In this document: piece after piece, positions 36,607 to 45,200 of the stretch
Layout of the letters: every line of letters begins with the position of its first letter
How positions within the stretch are numbered: the stretch's first letter is position 1
Assembly: GCF_026340255.1 (NCBI RefSeq)
Contig: NZ_JAPEPJ010000003.1
Coordinates: 806,001 to 870,000, forward strand
Direction: 5' to 3'
Length of the DNA: 64,000 bases
From: Streptomyces sp. NBC_01408
GTDB taxonomy: Bacteria; Actinomycetota; Actinomycetes; Streptomycetales; Streptomycetaceae
Position numbers and translations under genes: made by a program
The notes under the pieces: model-generated
Seen by the model: only the letters and a program-made list of their open reading frames with translations
Database searches by the model: none
What the model was told of the DNA's origin: nothing

Positions 36607-36623
36607 GTTTCACAGTGTGAGAC
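36607..36623. promoter_or_regulatory. Candidate NdgR operator between leuC and ndgR
   Basis: GTTTCAC (36607-36613) and GTGAGAC (36617-36623) form an inverted repeat (six of seven) with a 3-base spacer, inside an AT-rich stretch (36590-36637) unlike the surrounding sequence. IclR regulators bind such palindromes in their divergent promoters. Inference from position and symmetry. Confidence 0.45.
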
Positions 36624-36637
36624 GTGAATATCGTTTC

Positions 36638-37354
36638 ATGGACAACTCTAGCGGCGTCGGCGTTCTCGACAAGGCAGCTCTGGTACTGAGCGCACTGGAG
36701 TCCGGTCCGGCCACCCTCGCCGGGCTGGTCGCGGCGACAGGGCTCGCACGACCCACGGCACATCGCCTTGCCGTGGCACTGGAACACCACCGGATGGTGG
36801 CGAGGGACATGCAGGGCCGGTTCATCCTCGGTCCGCGGCTGGCGGAGCTCGCCGCCGCGGCCGGCGAGGACCGCCTGCTGGCCACGGCGGGACCGGTACT
36901 CACCCACCTCCGCGACGTGACGGGCGAGAGCGCGCAGCTCTACCGCCGTCAGGGAGACATGCGCATCTGCGTGGCCGCCGCGGAGCGGCTGTCGGGCCTG
37001 CGGGACACCGTCCCGGTGGGCTCGACGCTCCCGATGAAGGCGGGCTCGGCCGCGCAGATCCTGATGGCCTGGGAGGAGCCCGAGCGGCTCCACCGCGGCC
37101 TCCAGGGCGCGCGCTTCACGGCGACGGCGCTCTCCGGCGTACGGCGCCGCGGCTGGGCGCAGTCGATCGGCGAGCGGGAGCCCGGTGTGGCCTCCGTCTC
37201 GGCGCCGGTGCGCGGGCCCTCGAACCGCGTGGTGGCCTCCGTGTCGGTCTCCGGGCCGATCGAGCGCCTGACCCGGCACCCGGGCCGGATGCACGCGCAG
37301 GCCGTGATCGACGCGGCCGCCCGTCTGACGGAGGCGCTGCGCCGCTCCAGCTGA
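36638..37354 (+). CDS. ndgR: IclR-family regulator NdgR
   Basis: A 238-residue regulator. The N-terminal winged helix (VLDKAALVLSALESGPATLAGLVAATGLARPTAHRL is the HTH region, residues about 9-45) is followed by the IclR effector domain (SAQLYRRQGDMRICVA, GSTLPMKAGSAAQILMAW, VASVSAPVRGPSNRVVASVSVSGP). Sequence and divergence from leuC match NdgR, which controls leucine genes, amino-acid-dependent growth and antibiotic production in S. coelicolor. ATG 36638 begins the conserved text MDNSSGVGVLDKAAL. Confidence 0.93.
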   Translation: MDNSSGVGVLDKAALVLSALESGPATLAGLVAATGLARPTAHRLAVALEHHRMVARDMQGRFILGPRLAELAAAAGEDRLLATAGPVLTHLRDVTGESAQLYRRQGDMRICVAAAERLSGLRDTVPVGSTLPMKAGSAAQILMAWEEPERLHRGLQGARFTATALSGVRRRGWAQSIGEREPGVASVSAPVRGPSNRVVASVSVSGPIERLTRHPGRMHAQAVIDAAARLTEALRRSS

Positions 37355-37507
37355 GCACTCCCCGGCCTGCCGGTCCCTCTTCCCTCTTCCACCCCCGGGC
37401 CCGGGGGCGCGTACGACGCCGCACACGTCCGAACACGCGCCGCCGGGCCCGTACTTGTACCGGGTGACAAGTGACGGACGGAGTGCCGCGCGGTGGCCGG
37501 AAACGGC

Positions 37508-37544
37508 GAAGAGGCCCTCCGCGATGATCGCGGAGGGCCTCTTC
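37508..37544 (-). terminator. Terminator of the tRNA array
   Basis: A perfect 18-bp inverted repeat (37508-37525 and 37527-37544) just downstream of the last tRNA on the minus strand; it could also stop ndgR transcripts from the other side. Confidence 0.85.
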
Positions 37545-37550
37545 GATGCG

Positions 37551-37623
37551 TACCCCCGACCGGATTCGAACCGGCGCTACCGCCTTGAGAGGGCGGCGTG
37601 CTAGGCCGCTACACAACGGGGGC
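37551..37623 (-). tRNA. tRNA-Glu (CTC), copy 1
   Basis: A 73-base tRNA. Minus strand begins GCCCCCG and ends CGGGGGTA. The anticodon stem CCGCC/GGCGG holds loop CTCTCAA, anticodon CTC. The T-loop is TTCGAAT. CCA is not encoded. Identical to copies 2 and 3. Confidence 0.95.
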
Positions 37624-37646
37624 TAGCTGGTGTTGCTGTTACTGCG

Positions 37647-37718
37647 CTGGGCTACCAGGACTCGAACCTAGAATAAGGGAACCAGAAACCCTCGTGTTGC
37701 CAATTACACTATAGCCCA
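37647..37718 (-). tRNA. tRNA-Gln (CTG), copy 1
   Basis: A 72-base tRNA on the minus strand with acceptor TGGGCTA / TAGCCCA, discriminator G, anticodon loop TTCTGGT with anticodon CTG, and T-loop TTCGAGT. The fifth acceptor pair is C-G, reversed relative to copy 2. Confidence 0.95.
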
Positions 37719-37742
37719 AAGTGGTCTAGACCAGACCAACAG

Positions 37743-37815
37743 TACCCCCGACCGGATTCGAACCGGCGCTACCGCCTTGAGAGGGCGGCGTGCTAGGCCG
37801 CTACACAACGGGGGC
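37743..37815 (-). tRNA. tRNA-Glu (CTC), copy 2
   Basis: 73 bases, identical in sequence to the copies at 37551 and 37877, anticodon CTC. Confidence 0.95.
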
Positions 37816-37876
37816 CCTAGCGATCCTGCATCAAGACGTCCGGGTGCGACCCTGGAGATCTCGCGGGAAGGATCTG

Positions 37877-37949
37877 TACCCCCGACCGGATTCGAACCGG
37901 CGCTACCGCCTTGAGAGGGCGGCGTGCTAGGCCGCTACACAACGGGGGC
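37877..37949 (-). tRNA. tRNA-Glu (CTC), copy 3
   Basis: 73 bases, identical to the other two Glu copies, anticodon CTC. Confidence 0.95.
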
Positions 37950-37976
37950 AAAGCACTGCGTTATTACTGCACTGCG

Positions 37977-38048
37977 CTGGGGTACCAGGACTCGAACCTA
38001 GAATAAGGGAACCAGAAACCCTCGTGTTGCCAATTACACTATACCCCA
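37977..38048 (-). tRNA. tRNA-Gln (CTG), copy 2
   Basis: 72 bases, acceptor TGGGGTA / TACCCCA, otherwise the same as copy 1; anticodon CTG. It is the promoter-proximal member of the five-tRNA array. Confidence 0.95.
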
Positions 38049-38060
38049 CCAAAAGTCAAC

Positions 38061-38083
38061 CCCCTGAGGGGCTTTCTTTTTTT
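38061..38083 (+). terminator. Short hairpin with T-run, plus orientation
   Basis: CCCC-TGA-GGGG (38061-38071) followed by CTTTCTTTTTTT. It is shaped like an intrinsic terminator for rightward transcription, which would be antisense to the tRNAs, so it may guard the HAD gene side. The stem is only four pairs. Confidence 0.4.
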
Positions 38084-38135
38084 GGTGGCGCCTCCGTCCG
38101 GCCTTTCGGCCCGCTCCGGCGGCGCAGAAAGAACA

Positions 38136-38864
38136 TTACCGGATGGCTGACCGTGCTCCAAAACGGGTATCCCCGGCCAGCAGCTGCGGCAGGTGTTCGA
38201 GCCCGGTGATCCGGTGTACGCCGTCGGGCCCCGGCCCACGGCCTCCGTCTCGGTCGAGCCAGACCGCCACCAGTCCGGCATCCCGGGCGCCGCGCGCGTC
38301 GATCTCCGGCTGGTCCCCCACGTACGCCACCTCCCCGGGCGGCAGTCCGAACGCCTCGCACGCGGCGAGGAAGGCCGCCGCGTCGGGCTTGCTGACGCCC
38401 AGCTCGGCGGCGCACACGAGCACCTCGAAGCGCTCCCGCAGTCCGAGGTGGCGCAGCTTGGGGTCCTGGTTGGCCACGCTGGAGTTGGAGAGGACCCCGT
38501 GGCGGTACGTGGCCGCGAGGGCGTCCAGTACGGGCACCACGTCGGGGAAGAGGGCCCAGGCGGCCTGGTAGTGCTCGACGTACCGGCCGAACCAGAGGTC
38601 GGTCTCGGCGTCGGTCATCCCGGGCGCCTCCAGGAAGTCCCGCACCCGGTCCCGGCGCTGCCCCTGGAAGGTGACCTCACCGGCCGCGAAGCGCTCCCAG
38701 TGCCGGTCGGTGATCTCCCGCCAGACGGCCAGCGCCCGCTCGGGGGTCCCGTACCGCTCCCGCAGGTGCTCCGCGTCCAGCTGCCGCGCGAGCCCGGAGG
38801 CATCGGCCCCCGTGTAGTCGAAGAGGGTGTCGTCGATGTCCCACAGCACGGCGCGGATCGGCAT
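38136..38864 (-). CDS. HAD-superfamily hydrolase
   Basis: A 242-residue phosphatase-type protein with all HAD motifs: I WDIDDTLFDY (nucleophile Asp), II LSNSS, III Lys in GVSKPDAAAF, IV GDQPEIDARGARDAG. A helical cap (residues about 20-95) between motifs I and II indicates subclass I. ATG 38862-38864. It stands between gltX and the tRNA genes on the same strand. Substrate unknown. Confidence 0.92.
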   Translation of the reverse strand: MPIRAVLWDIDDTLFDYTGADASGLARQLDAEHLRERYGTPERALAVWREITDRHWERFAAGEVTFQGQRRDRVRDFLEAPGMTDAETDLWFGRYVEHYQAAWALFPDVVPVLDALAATYRHGVLSNSSVANQDPKLRHLGLRERFEVLVCAAELGVSKPDAAAFLAACEAFGLPPGEVAYVGDQPEIDARGARDAGLVAVWLDRDGGRGPGPDGVHRITGLEHLPQLLAGDTRFGARSAIR

Positions 38865-39010
38865 GGGGCCGAGCCTACGCGCGAGTCCGTGTGCGCACAG
38901 GCCTTTCCGGGGCCTGCCGGTGTCGACGGCGCGGACACCTGTCCCGTCGTAGGCCTCGGGCGCAGCGGTCGGCACCTGGCCCTCCACCGCCCTGGACGCT
39001 GCCGCGAACA

Positions 39011-39051
39011 CCGCAGGGGGCGGCGGCCTGGTCGGCTGCCGCCCCCTGCGG
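39011..39051 (-). terminator. Terminator downstream of gltX
   Basis: A perfect 14-bp stem CCGCAGGGGGCGGC (39011-39024) with 39038-39051 and a 13-base loop, 31 bases after the gltX stop. Confidence 0.8.
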
Positions 39052-39082
39052 GACGTGCGGACGTACGGAACGTACGGGAGGG

Positions 39083-40558
39083 CTACGCGGCGAGCTTGGC
39101 CAGGGCCGCGTCGATGCGGGCCAGGGACTTCTCCTCGCCCAGGATCTGGAGGGACTCGAAGAGGGGCAGGCCGACCGTGCGGCCGGTGACGGCCACGCGG
39201 ACCGGGGCCTGAGCCTTGCCGAGCTTGAGGCCGTGGGCCTCGCCGGCGGTCAGGACGGCCTGCTTGAGGGACTCCGGGTCGTTCCAGTCGGCGGCGGCGA
39301 GGTTCTCGCGCGCGGTCGTCAGGAGGGCCGCCGGGTCGCCCTTCATGGCCTTGTCCCAGGAGGGCTGGTCCTCGACCGGCTCCTTGCGGAACAGGAAGTC
39401 GACGTTGGCCGTGATGTCCGACAGGACGGTGACGCGGGTCTGGGCGTACGGCGCGATGGCCGCCCACGCCTCGGCGTCGAAGTCCGCGGGCTCCCAGTTG
39501 GCGTGCGGGGCCTGGAGCCACGGGGTGCAGGCGTCCGCGAAGGCCTTCGGGTCCAGCAGGCGGATGTGGTCGCCGTTGATCGACTCGGCCTTCTTGAGGT
39601 CGAAGCGCGCCGGGTTGGCGTTGACCCCGTCGATGTCGAACTTCGACACCATCTCCTCGATCGTGAAGACGTCCTGGTCCTTGGAGAAGGACCAGCCGAG
39701 GAGCGAGAGGTAGTTCAGCAGGCCCTCGGGGAGGAAGCCGCGCTCGCGGTAGAGGTTGAGCGAGGCCTCGGGGTCGCGCTTGGAGAGCTTCTTGTTGCCC
39801 TCGCCCATCACGTACGGCAGGTGGCCGAAGGCGGGGGTGGTCTTGGCCACGCCCAGCTCGATCAGCGCCTTGTACAGAGCGATCTGGCGGGGGGTGGAGG
39901 ACAGCAGGTCCTCGCCGCGCAGGACGTGGGTGATCTCCATCAGCGCGTCGTCGACCGGGTTGACCAGCGTGTACAGCGGGGCGCCGTTGGCCCGGAGGAT
40001 GCCGAAGTCCGGCACGTTCTCGGGGGTGAAGGACAGCTCGCCGCGGACCAGGTCCGTGAAGGTGATGGTCTCGTCGGGCATCCGGAAACGCACGATCGAG
40101 GCGCGGTGCTCACCCTGGTAGGCCTCGACCTGCACCTGGGTCAGCTCGCGGCAGTGGCCGTCGTAGCCGGAGGGCTTGCCGGCGGCGCGGGCGGCGGCGC
40201 GCCGGGCGTCCAGCTCCTCGGTGGTGCAGTAGCAGTGGTACGCGTAACCGCCGTCGAGCAGCTTCTGCGCGACGTCCTTGTAGATGTCCATGCGCTCGGA
40301 CTGGCGGTACGGGGCGTGCGGGCCGCCCACCTCGGGACCCTCGTCCCAGGTGAAGCCGAGCCAGCGCAGCGAGTCGAGCAGCTGCTGGTACGACTCCTCG
40401 GAGTCGCGGGCCGCGTCGGTGTCCTCGATACGGAAGACGAACGTACCGCCGTGGTGGCGGGCGAACGCCCAGTTGAAGAGGGCGGTCCGGACCAGGCCCA
40501 CGTGGGGGTTGCCGGTCGGGGAGGGACAGAAACGTACGCGGGGGTTCGCGTTAGCCAC
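39083..40558 (-). CDS. gltX: Glutamyl-tRNA synthetase
   Basis: Class I aminoacyl-tRNA synthetase, 491 residues. HIGH-like motif PSPTGNPHVGL, KMSKS-like KKLSKRDP, and RIEDTDAARD, CRELT and HLPYVMGEG are in order, followed by the helical anticodon domain. Actinobacteria generally lack GlnRS, so this enzyme is expected to charge both tRNA-Glu and tRNA-Gln, the latter then amidated by GatCAB (established pathway, inferred here). GTG 40556-40558 overlaps the end of the upstream FAH gene by eight bases. Both tRNA types lie 1-1.5 kb downstream. Confidence 0.97.
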   Translation of the reverse strand: MANANPRVRFCPSPTGNPHVGLVRTALFNWAFARHHGGTFVFRIEDTDAARDSEESYQQLLDSLRWLGFTWDEGPEVGGPHAPYRQSERMDIYKDVAQKLLDGGYAYHCYCTTEELDARRAAARAAGKPSGYDGHCRELTQVQVEAYQGEHRASIVRFRMPDETITFTDLVRGELSFTPENVPDFGILRANGAPLYTLVNPVDDALMEITHVLRGEDLLSSTPRQIALYKALIELGVAKTTPAFGHLPYVMGEGNKKLSKRDPEASLNLYRERGFLPEGLLNYLSLLGWSFSKDQDVFTIEEMVSKFDIDGVNANPARFDLKKAESINGDHIRLLDPKAFADACTPWLQAPHANWEPADFDAEAWAAIAPYAQTRVTVLSDITANVDFLFRKEPVEDQPSWDKAMKGDPAALLTTARENLAAADWNDPESLKQAVLTAGEAHGLKLGKAQAPVRVAVTGRTVGLPLFESLQILGEEKSLARIDAALAKLAA

Positions 40559-41357
40559 GCTTGATCACCTTGTTGGTGAGAGTGCCGATGCCTTCGATGG
40601 TGACGGCGACCTCGTCGCCGACGTTCAGGGGGCCGACTCCGGCCGGGGTCCCCGTGAGGATGACGTCGCCCGGGAGCAGCGTCATGGCCTCGGTGATGTG
40701 GACGACCAGGTCCTCGATGGAGCGGACCATCTGGCTGGTGCGGCCGAGCTGGCGCTGTTCGCCGTTGACCGTGCACTGGATGGCCAGGTCGGACGGGTCG
40801 AGGTCGGTCTCGATCCAGGGGCCGAGGGGGCAGGCGCTGTCGAAGCCCTTGGCGCGCGCCCACTGCTTCTCCCGCTGCTGGACGTCGCGCGCGGTGACGT
40901 CGTTGGCGCAGGTGTAGCCGAGGATGACGTCCTTGACGCGCTCCCGGGGCACCTCGCGGCACATGCGGCCGATCACCACGGCGAGCTCCGCCTCGTGATG
41001 GACCTCCTGGGAGAAGGAGGGGTAGGCGATCGGGTCGCCGGAGCCGACCACCGAGGTGGAGGGCTTGAAGAAGGTGATCGGCGCCTCAAGACGACCCTGG
41101 TCGTCGACGATGGCGTTCCCCAGCTCCGCCGCGTGCTCCGCGTAGTTGCGGCCGATGGCCACGACCTTGTTGGGGAGCACGGGCGGCAGCAGCCGGACCT
41201 TGCTGAGCGGAACCTTCGTGCCGGAGAGCTCGAAGTCCGCGAACGGAATGCCCTTGATGATGTCGAGGACGAGCTCTGTCTCGTCGCCGGGGGCCGTGCT
41301 GCCCTCCACGGCGCCGAAGGCGACATTGCCGTCGATCGAGAACCTGGCGATGCGCAC
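40551..41357 (-). CDS. Fumarylacetoacetate hydrolase family protein
   Basis: A 268-residue FAH-fold protein. Characteristic are IGRNYAEHAAELGN, the metal ligand Glu pair in HHEAELAVVIGR, YTCANDVTARDVQ and GDVILTGTPAGVGPL. Such proteins hydrolyse or decarboxylate beta-dicarbonyl acids (5-oxopent-3-ene-1,2,5-tricarboxylate-type or acylpyruvates). GTG 41355-41357 is the start. It is translationally coupled to gltX, a constant actinobacterial arrangement whose logic is unclear; a metabolite-repair role is possible. Confidence 0.92.
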   Translation of the reverse strand: MRIARFSIDGNVAFGAVEGSTAPGDETELVLDIIKGIPFADFELSGTKVPLSKVRLLPPVLPNKVVAIGRNYAEHAAELGNAIVDDQGRLEAPITFFKPSTSVVGSGDPIAYPSFSQEVHHEAELAVVIGRMCREVPRERVKDVILGYTCANDVTARDVQQREKQWARAKGFDSACPLGPWIETDLDPSDLAIQCTVNGEQRQLGRTSQMVRSIEDLVVHITEAMTLLPGDVILTGTPAGVGPLNVGDEVAVTIEGIGTLTNKVIKRG

Positions 41358-41454
41358 GTGTTGCGTCTGCCCCTCTGTATTTCCGCTGGCTGGAGTCTGC
41401 GGACCCCAGGCTAACGCGGCGGGCCGGGACGCTTCGCGTTCCGTTGCGCCGTGG

Positions 41455-41697
41455 TTACTGCGCGGCGGCGGCGACCGGCGCGTCCATCAGGATCGTGCGG
41501 CGCGGGTTCGCGGTCTGGGCCGGCAGCTCGACGGAGTGCTCCGGGGCCAGGGGCGCCTGGAGCTCCTCGGCGTCCTTGAGGTGAGCGAGGGTGGTGCGGC
41601 GGGGGTTGGCTATGTTGCGGAACAGCGGCCGCGTCGTCTTCGCGTTCATCGGAGTTTCGGGACCCTCGGTCTGTCGTATGGGCGTCGGTTGTCGCAT
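41455..41697 (-). CDS. Small peptide with repeated ANPRRTxL motif, function unknown
   Basis: 80 residues from ATG 41697, or 64 from the internal ATG 41649 (MNAKTTRPLF). The motif ANPRRT is present twice: IANPRRTTLAHL and TANPRRTILMDA, separated by an acidic/Pro stretch (KDAEELQAPLAPEHSVELP). AAAGGG lies eight bases before ATG 41697. There are no membrane segments and no Cys. It is divergent from cvnA1. The duplicated motif suggests a processed precursor or a short binding-motif protein; there is no modification enzyme nearby. I do not recognise the family. Confidence 0.6.
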   Translation of the reverse strand: MRQPTPIRQTEGPETPMNAKTTRPLFRNIANPRRTTLAHLKDAEELQAPLAPEHSVELPAQTANPRRTILMDAPVAAAAQ

Positions 41698-42217
41698 GCG
41701 TCAACCCTTTAAGGGGCAAGGCTAAACATCTGAATCCCCCGCGGAACCAGGAAGTAATGGCCAGCGCTGTGTGAGTTTGCTCACCCGCGACCAGGCATTA
41801 CGGGCATAATGGACAGTCAATTCCACCCCCAGAAACGGACATTGCGCCACTGAATGCGCCATTCCGCTCCTGATCATCTCGACTGGGACACCTTGCCAGG
41901 AGCGTTGTTTGGGTGGCGTAAGTCCGGTTTTTCCTGATAGCGGGAGCACATCGCGTAGCCCACCTGTCACATGCCGTCACCGACTCTCCGGGCCGACACC
42001 CGCACCTTGTTGGAGATCCCCCACTGTGCTGGAATTCGCGGGACCGCCGCGGGAATCAGCCGGCGCGCAGGTGGCGCGACTCAGCGCCGAGCGCGGCGGC
42101 AAGGAGAGGGAGACGCGCCGGTCACCGACGACCACCATGGGGCCGTCAGTGCCCCACGACTCGACACCGTCCCACCGGTCGCCCGGCGGGACGCCTGGTC
42201 CAGAGGTTGCGACGCTA
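41698..42217. other. Divergent control region peptide gene / cvnA1
   Basis: 520 bases. The left half (41720-41960) is distinctly AT-richer than the genome and contains GTGAG-TTTG-CTCAC (41771-41784), an inverted repeat, and GGCATAATGG. The right half is in frame with cvnA1 and has alternative starts (for example ATG 42137), so part of it may be coding. Confidence 0.45.
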
Positions 42218-45200
42218 GTGCAGGGACGATTCAAGAGGGATGGCAGCGCTGCGGCGGAGCAGGAGCCGCGCGGCGGGACCGACCGTGGCTCCTCGCCCCA
42301 GCACGCCCAGAACCGCGGGCCGGCTGTCGAAGGGGCACGCCCCGACGCATCCGCCACGGTGAAGGCGAAGGGCCGCGGGAAGTCCGCCAAGGACAAGGTC
42401 AAGGCCAAGGCCGGGCCGGTCGAGCAGGACGTGGCGATACCCAAGGCCCCCAGCGGGCCCGGCTCTCGCCTCGCCATGCAGAACTGGCGCATCAGCACGC
42501 GACTGGTGTCGCTGCTGACCCTGCCGGTCGTCGCCGCCACCACGCTCGGTGGCTTCCGCATCAACGACTCGCTCAATGACATCGCCCAGCTGGAGCACAT
42601 GCAGCTGCTGACGACGATGACCCGGCAGGCCACCAACCTGGCCGCCGCGCTCCAGGAGGAGCGGGACAAGTCCGCGGGTCCGCTGTCGGTGACCCCGGGC
42701 AAGTCCAACAGCATCGTCGACGGCGTCCGCGAGACGACCGACTCCGCCGCCAAGGCCTTCGAGGCCGCGACCGCGAAGGTCGACAGCGCGCAGGACAAGG
42801 ACGAGACCCTCAAGTCGATCCGCAACAACGTCCTGCAGATCGGCCGCCAGCTCACCAGCATCAAGGACATCCGCCAGAAGGCGTACGTCAACGGCGCCCA
42901 GCAGACCGTCACCGAGTACAACTCCCTGATCGTCTCGCTGCTCTCGCTCTCCCAGGACATGGCCCAGGCCACCTCCAGCCCGGAGATGATCAAGCGTACG
43001 CGCGCCCTGGCGGCCTTCTCCTCCGCCAAGGAGTACGCCTCCGTCCAGCGCGCGATCATCGCCGCCGCCCTCCCCGACAGCAGCGAGAAGCAGGGCAAGC
43101 TGCTGGAGAACGACCGACTGTTCGCCCTCTCCGCGCTCCGCGGTGAGGGCCAGTCGAAGAAGACCTTCGAACTCGTCTACCAGGGCAAGCCCGAGGAACT
43201 CCTCGCCGCGCTCGGCGACGGCAACACGGAGATCGGCAGCGCCGACCACTACGCCCGCCGCGTCCTGAGCAACGAGGGGCAGTTCGTCAAGGAGAAGAAC
43301 CGGTCCTGGATGGACTGGTACGACGCCGACGACACCAAGCTCCAGGCGATGAAGGTCATCGAGCTGACCCTGCTCGAAGACATGGAGCAGAAGGCCCGCG
43401 AGCTCAAGAACGAGTCGCAGCAGGACGCCATCATCAACGGTGCCCTGATCTTCCTCGTCCTCGGTGTCTCCCTCGTCGGCGCCTTCGTCATGGCCCGCTC
43501 GATGATCCGCTCGCTGCGCCGCCTGCAGGACACCGCCACGCGCGTGGCCCAGGACCGGCTCCCCGAGCTCGTCAAGCAGCTGTCCGAGTCCGACCCGCAG
43601 GACGTCGACACGTCCGTGGAGTCGGTCGGTGTGCACACCCGCGACGAGATCGGCCAGGTGGCCGCGGCCTTCGACGACGTGCACCGCGAGGCCGTCCGCC
43701 TCGCCGCCGAGCAGGCCCTCCTGCGAGGCAACGTCAACGCGATGTTCACCAACCTCTCGCGCCGCTCGCAGGGCCTCATCCAGCGCCAGCTCTCGCTCAT
43801 CTCCGAGCTGGAGTCGCGCGAGGCCGACCCGGACCAGCTGTCCTCGCTCTTCAAGCTCGACCACCTCGCGACCCGCATGCGCCGTAACGGCGAAAACCTC
43901 CTCGTCCTCGCGGGCGAGGAGCCGGGCCGCCGGTGGACCCGCCCCGTCCCGCTCGTCGACGTGCTCCGCGCCGCGGCGTCCGAGGTGGAGCAGTACGAGC
44001 GCATCGAACTGTCGTCGGTGCCCGGCACCGACGTCGCCGGCCGCGTCGTCAACGACCTCGTGCACCTCCTCGCCGAGCTGCTGGAGAACGCCACCTCGTT
44101 CTCCTCCCCACAGACCAAGGTCAAGGTCACCGGTCACGCTCTCCCCGACGGCCGCGTGCTCGTCGAGATCCACGACACCGGTATCGGCCTCTCCCCCGAG
44201 GACCTGGCCGCCATCAACGAGCGGCTCGCCGCGCCGCCCACCGTGGACGTCTCGGTCTCCCGCCGCATGGGCCTGTTCGTGGTCGGCCGCCTGTCCCTGC
44301 GACACGGCATCCGCATCCAGCTGCGCCCCTCCGACTCGGGCGGTACGACCGCCCTCGTCATGCTGCCGGTGGACGTGGCCCAGGGCGGCAAGAAGCCGGG
44401 CCCGATGCCCGGCGGCCAGGGCGGTCCCTCCGCCGGTCAGGGTGGTCCCGGTGGACAGCCCTCCGTGCCCGGTGGGGGCGCGCGTCCGACCGTCGGCGCG
44501 GCCCCGCAGCGCGGCCAGGTCGCCGGTGGCGCCCAGCGTGCCGCCCTGCCCGGACGTGACGGCGCCGCCCCGGGCCAGCAGCGTCCGCAGAGCCAGCAGA
44601 ACCAGCAGGGCCTCCAGGGCGGCCGGCCCCAGCAGCAGGGCGGCCCCGGTGCTCCCGGCGCCCGCCCGCAGCCGGGTCCGACCACCGCGGGGCAGGGCCA
44701 GGGCGCCTTCGGCGCCGGTGCGCCGATGGCGGGCCGTGGCCCCGCCGGTGGTCCGCAGGGCCGCCCGGCGTCCGGTCCCGCCGGATTCCCCCAGGGCACC
44801 GGCTTCGAGCGGCCTCAGCCGCAGCAGCCGCAGCCTCAGCAGGCCCAGCAGGCCCAGCAGCAGTCCGCTGCCCCGGCTCAGCGCGGCGGGCGGCCGCAGC
44901 TGCCGCCGCGCGGCGGCGCCCCCCGTCCCGAGCTCCCGGGTCCGCAGACCGCGAGCTGGGGCGCGGACCAGGCACGCGGCCACGACGAACTGTCGGGCCC
45001 CGGTTCGACGGCCGAGTTCGCCCGCCCCGACTTCAACGCCCCGCTGCCTGTGGCGGACGGCGGCAACAGCACGACCGGGCAGTTCGAGCGTCCCGACGTA
45101 CGGGGCCCCCTGAGCCCGTCCGCCACCGGACAGTTCGAGCGCCCGGAGCAGCGCGGCCCCGCGGATCCCTCCACGACCGGGCAGTTCGCCCGCCCGGGCA

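Noticed and set aside
37551..38048. Three identical 73-base and two near-identical 72-base units, resembling a repeat array or CRISPR
   Set aside because: They fold as tRNA-Glu and tRNA-Gln with proper anticodons; spacers are irregular and no cas genes are near.
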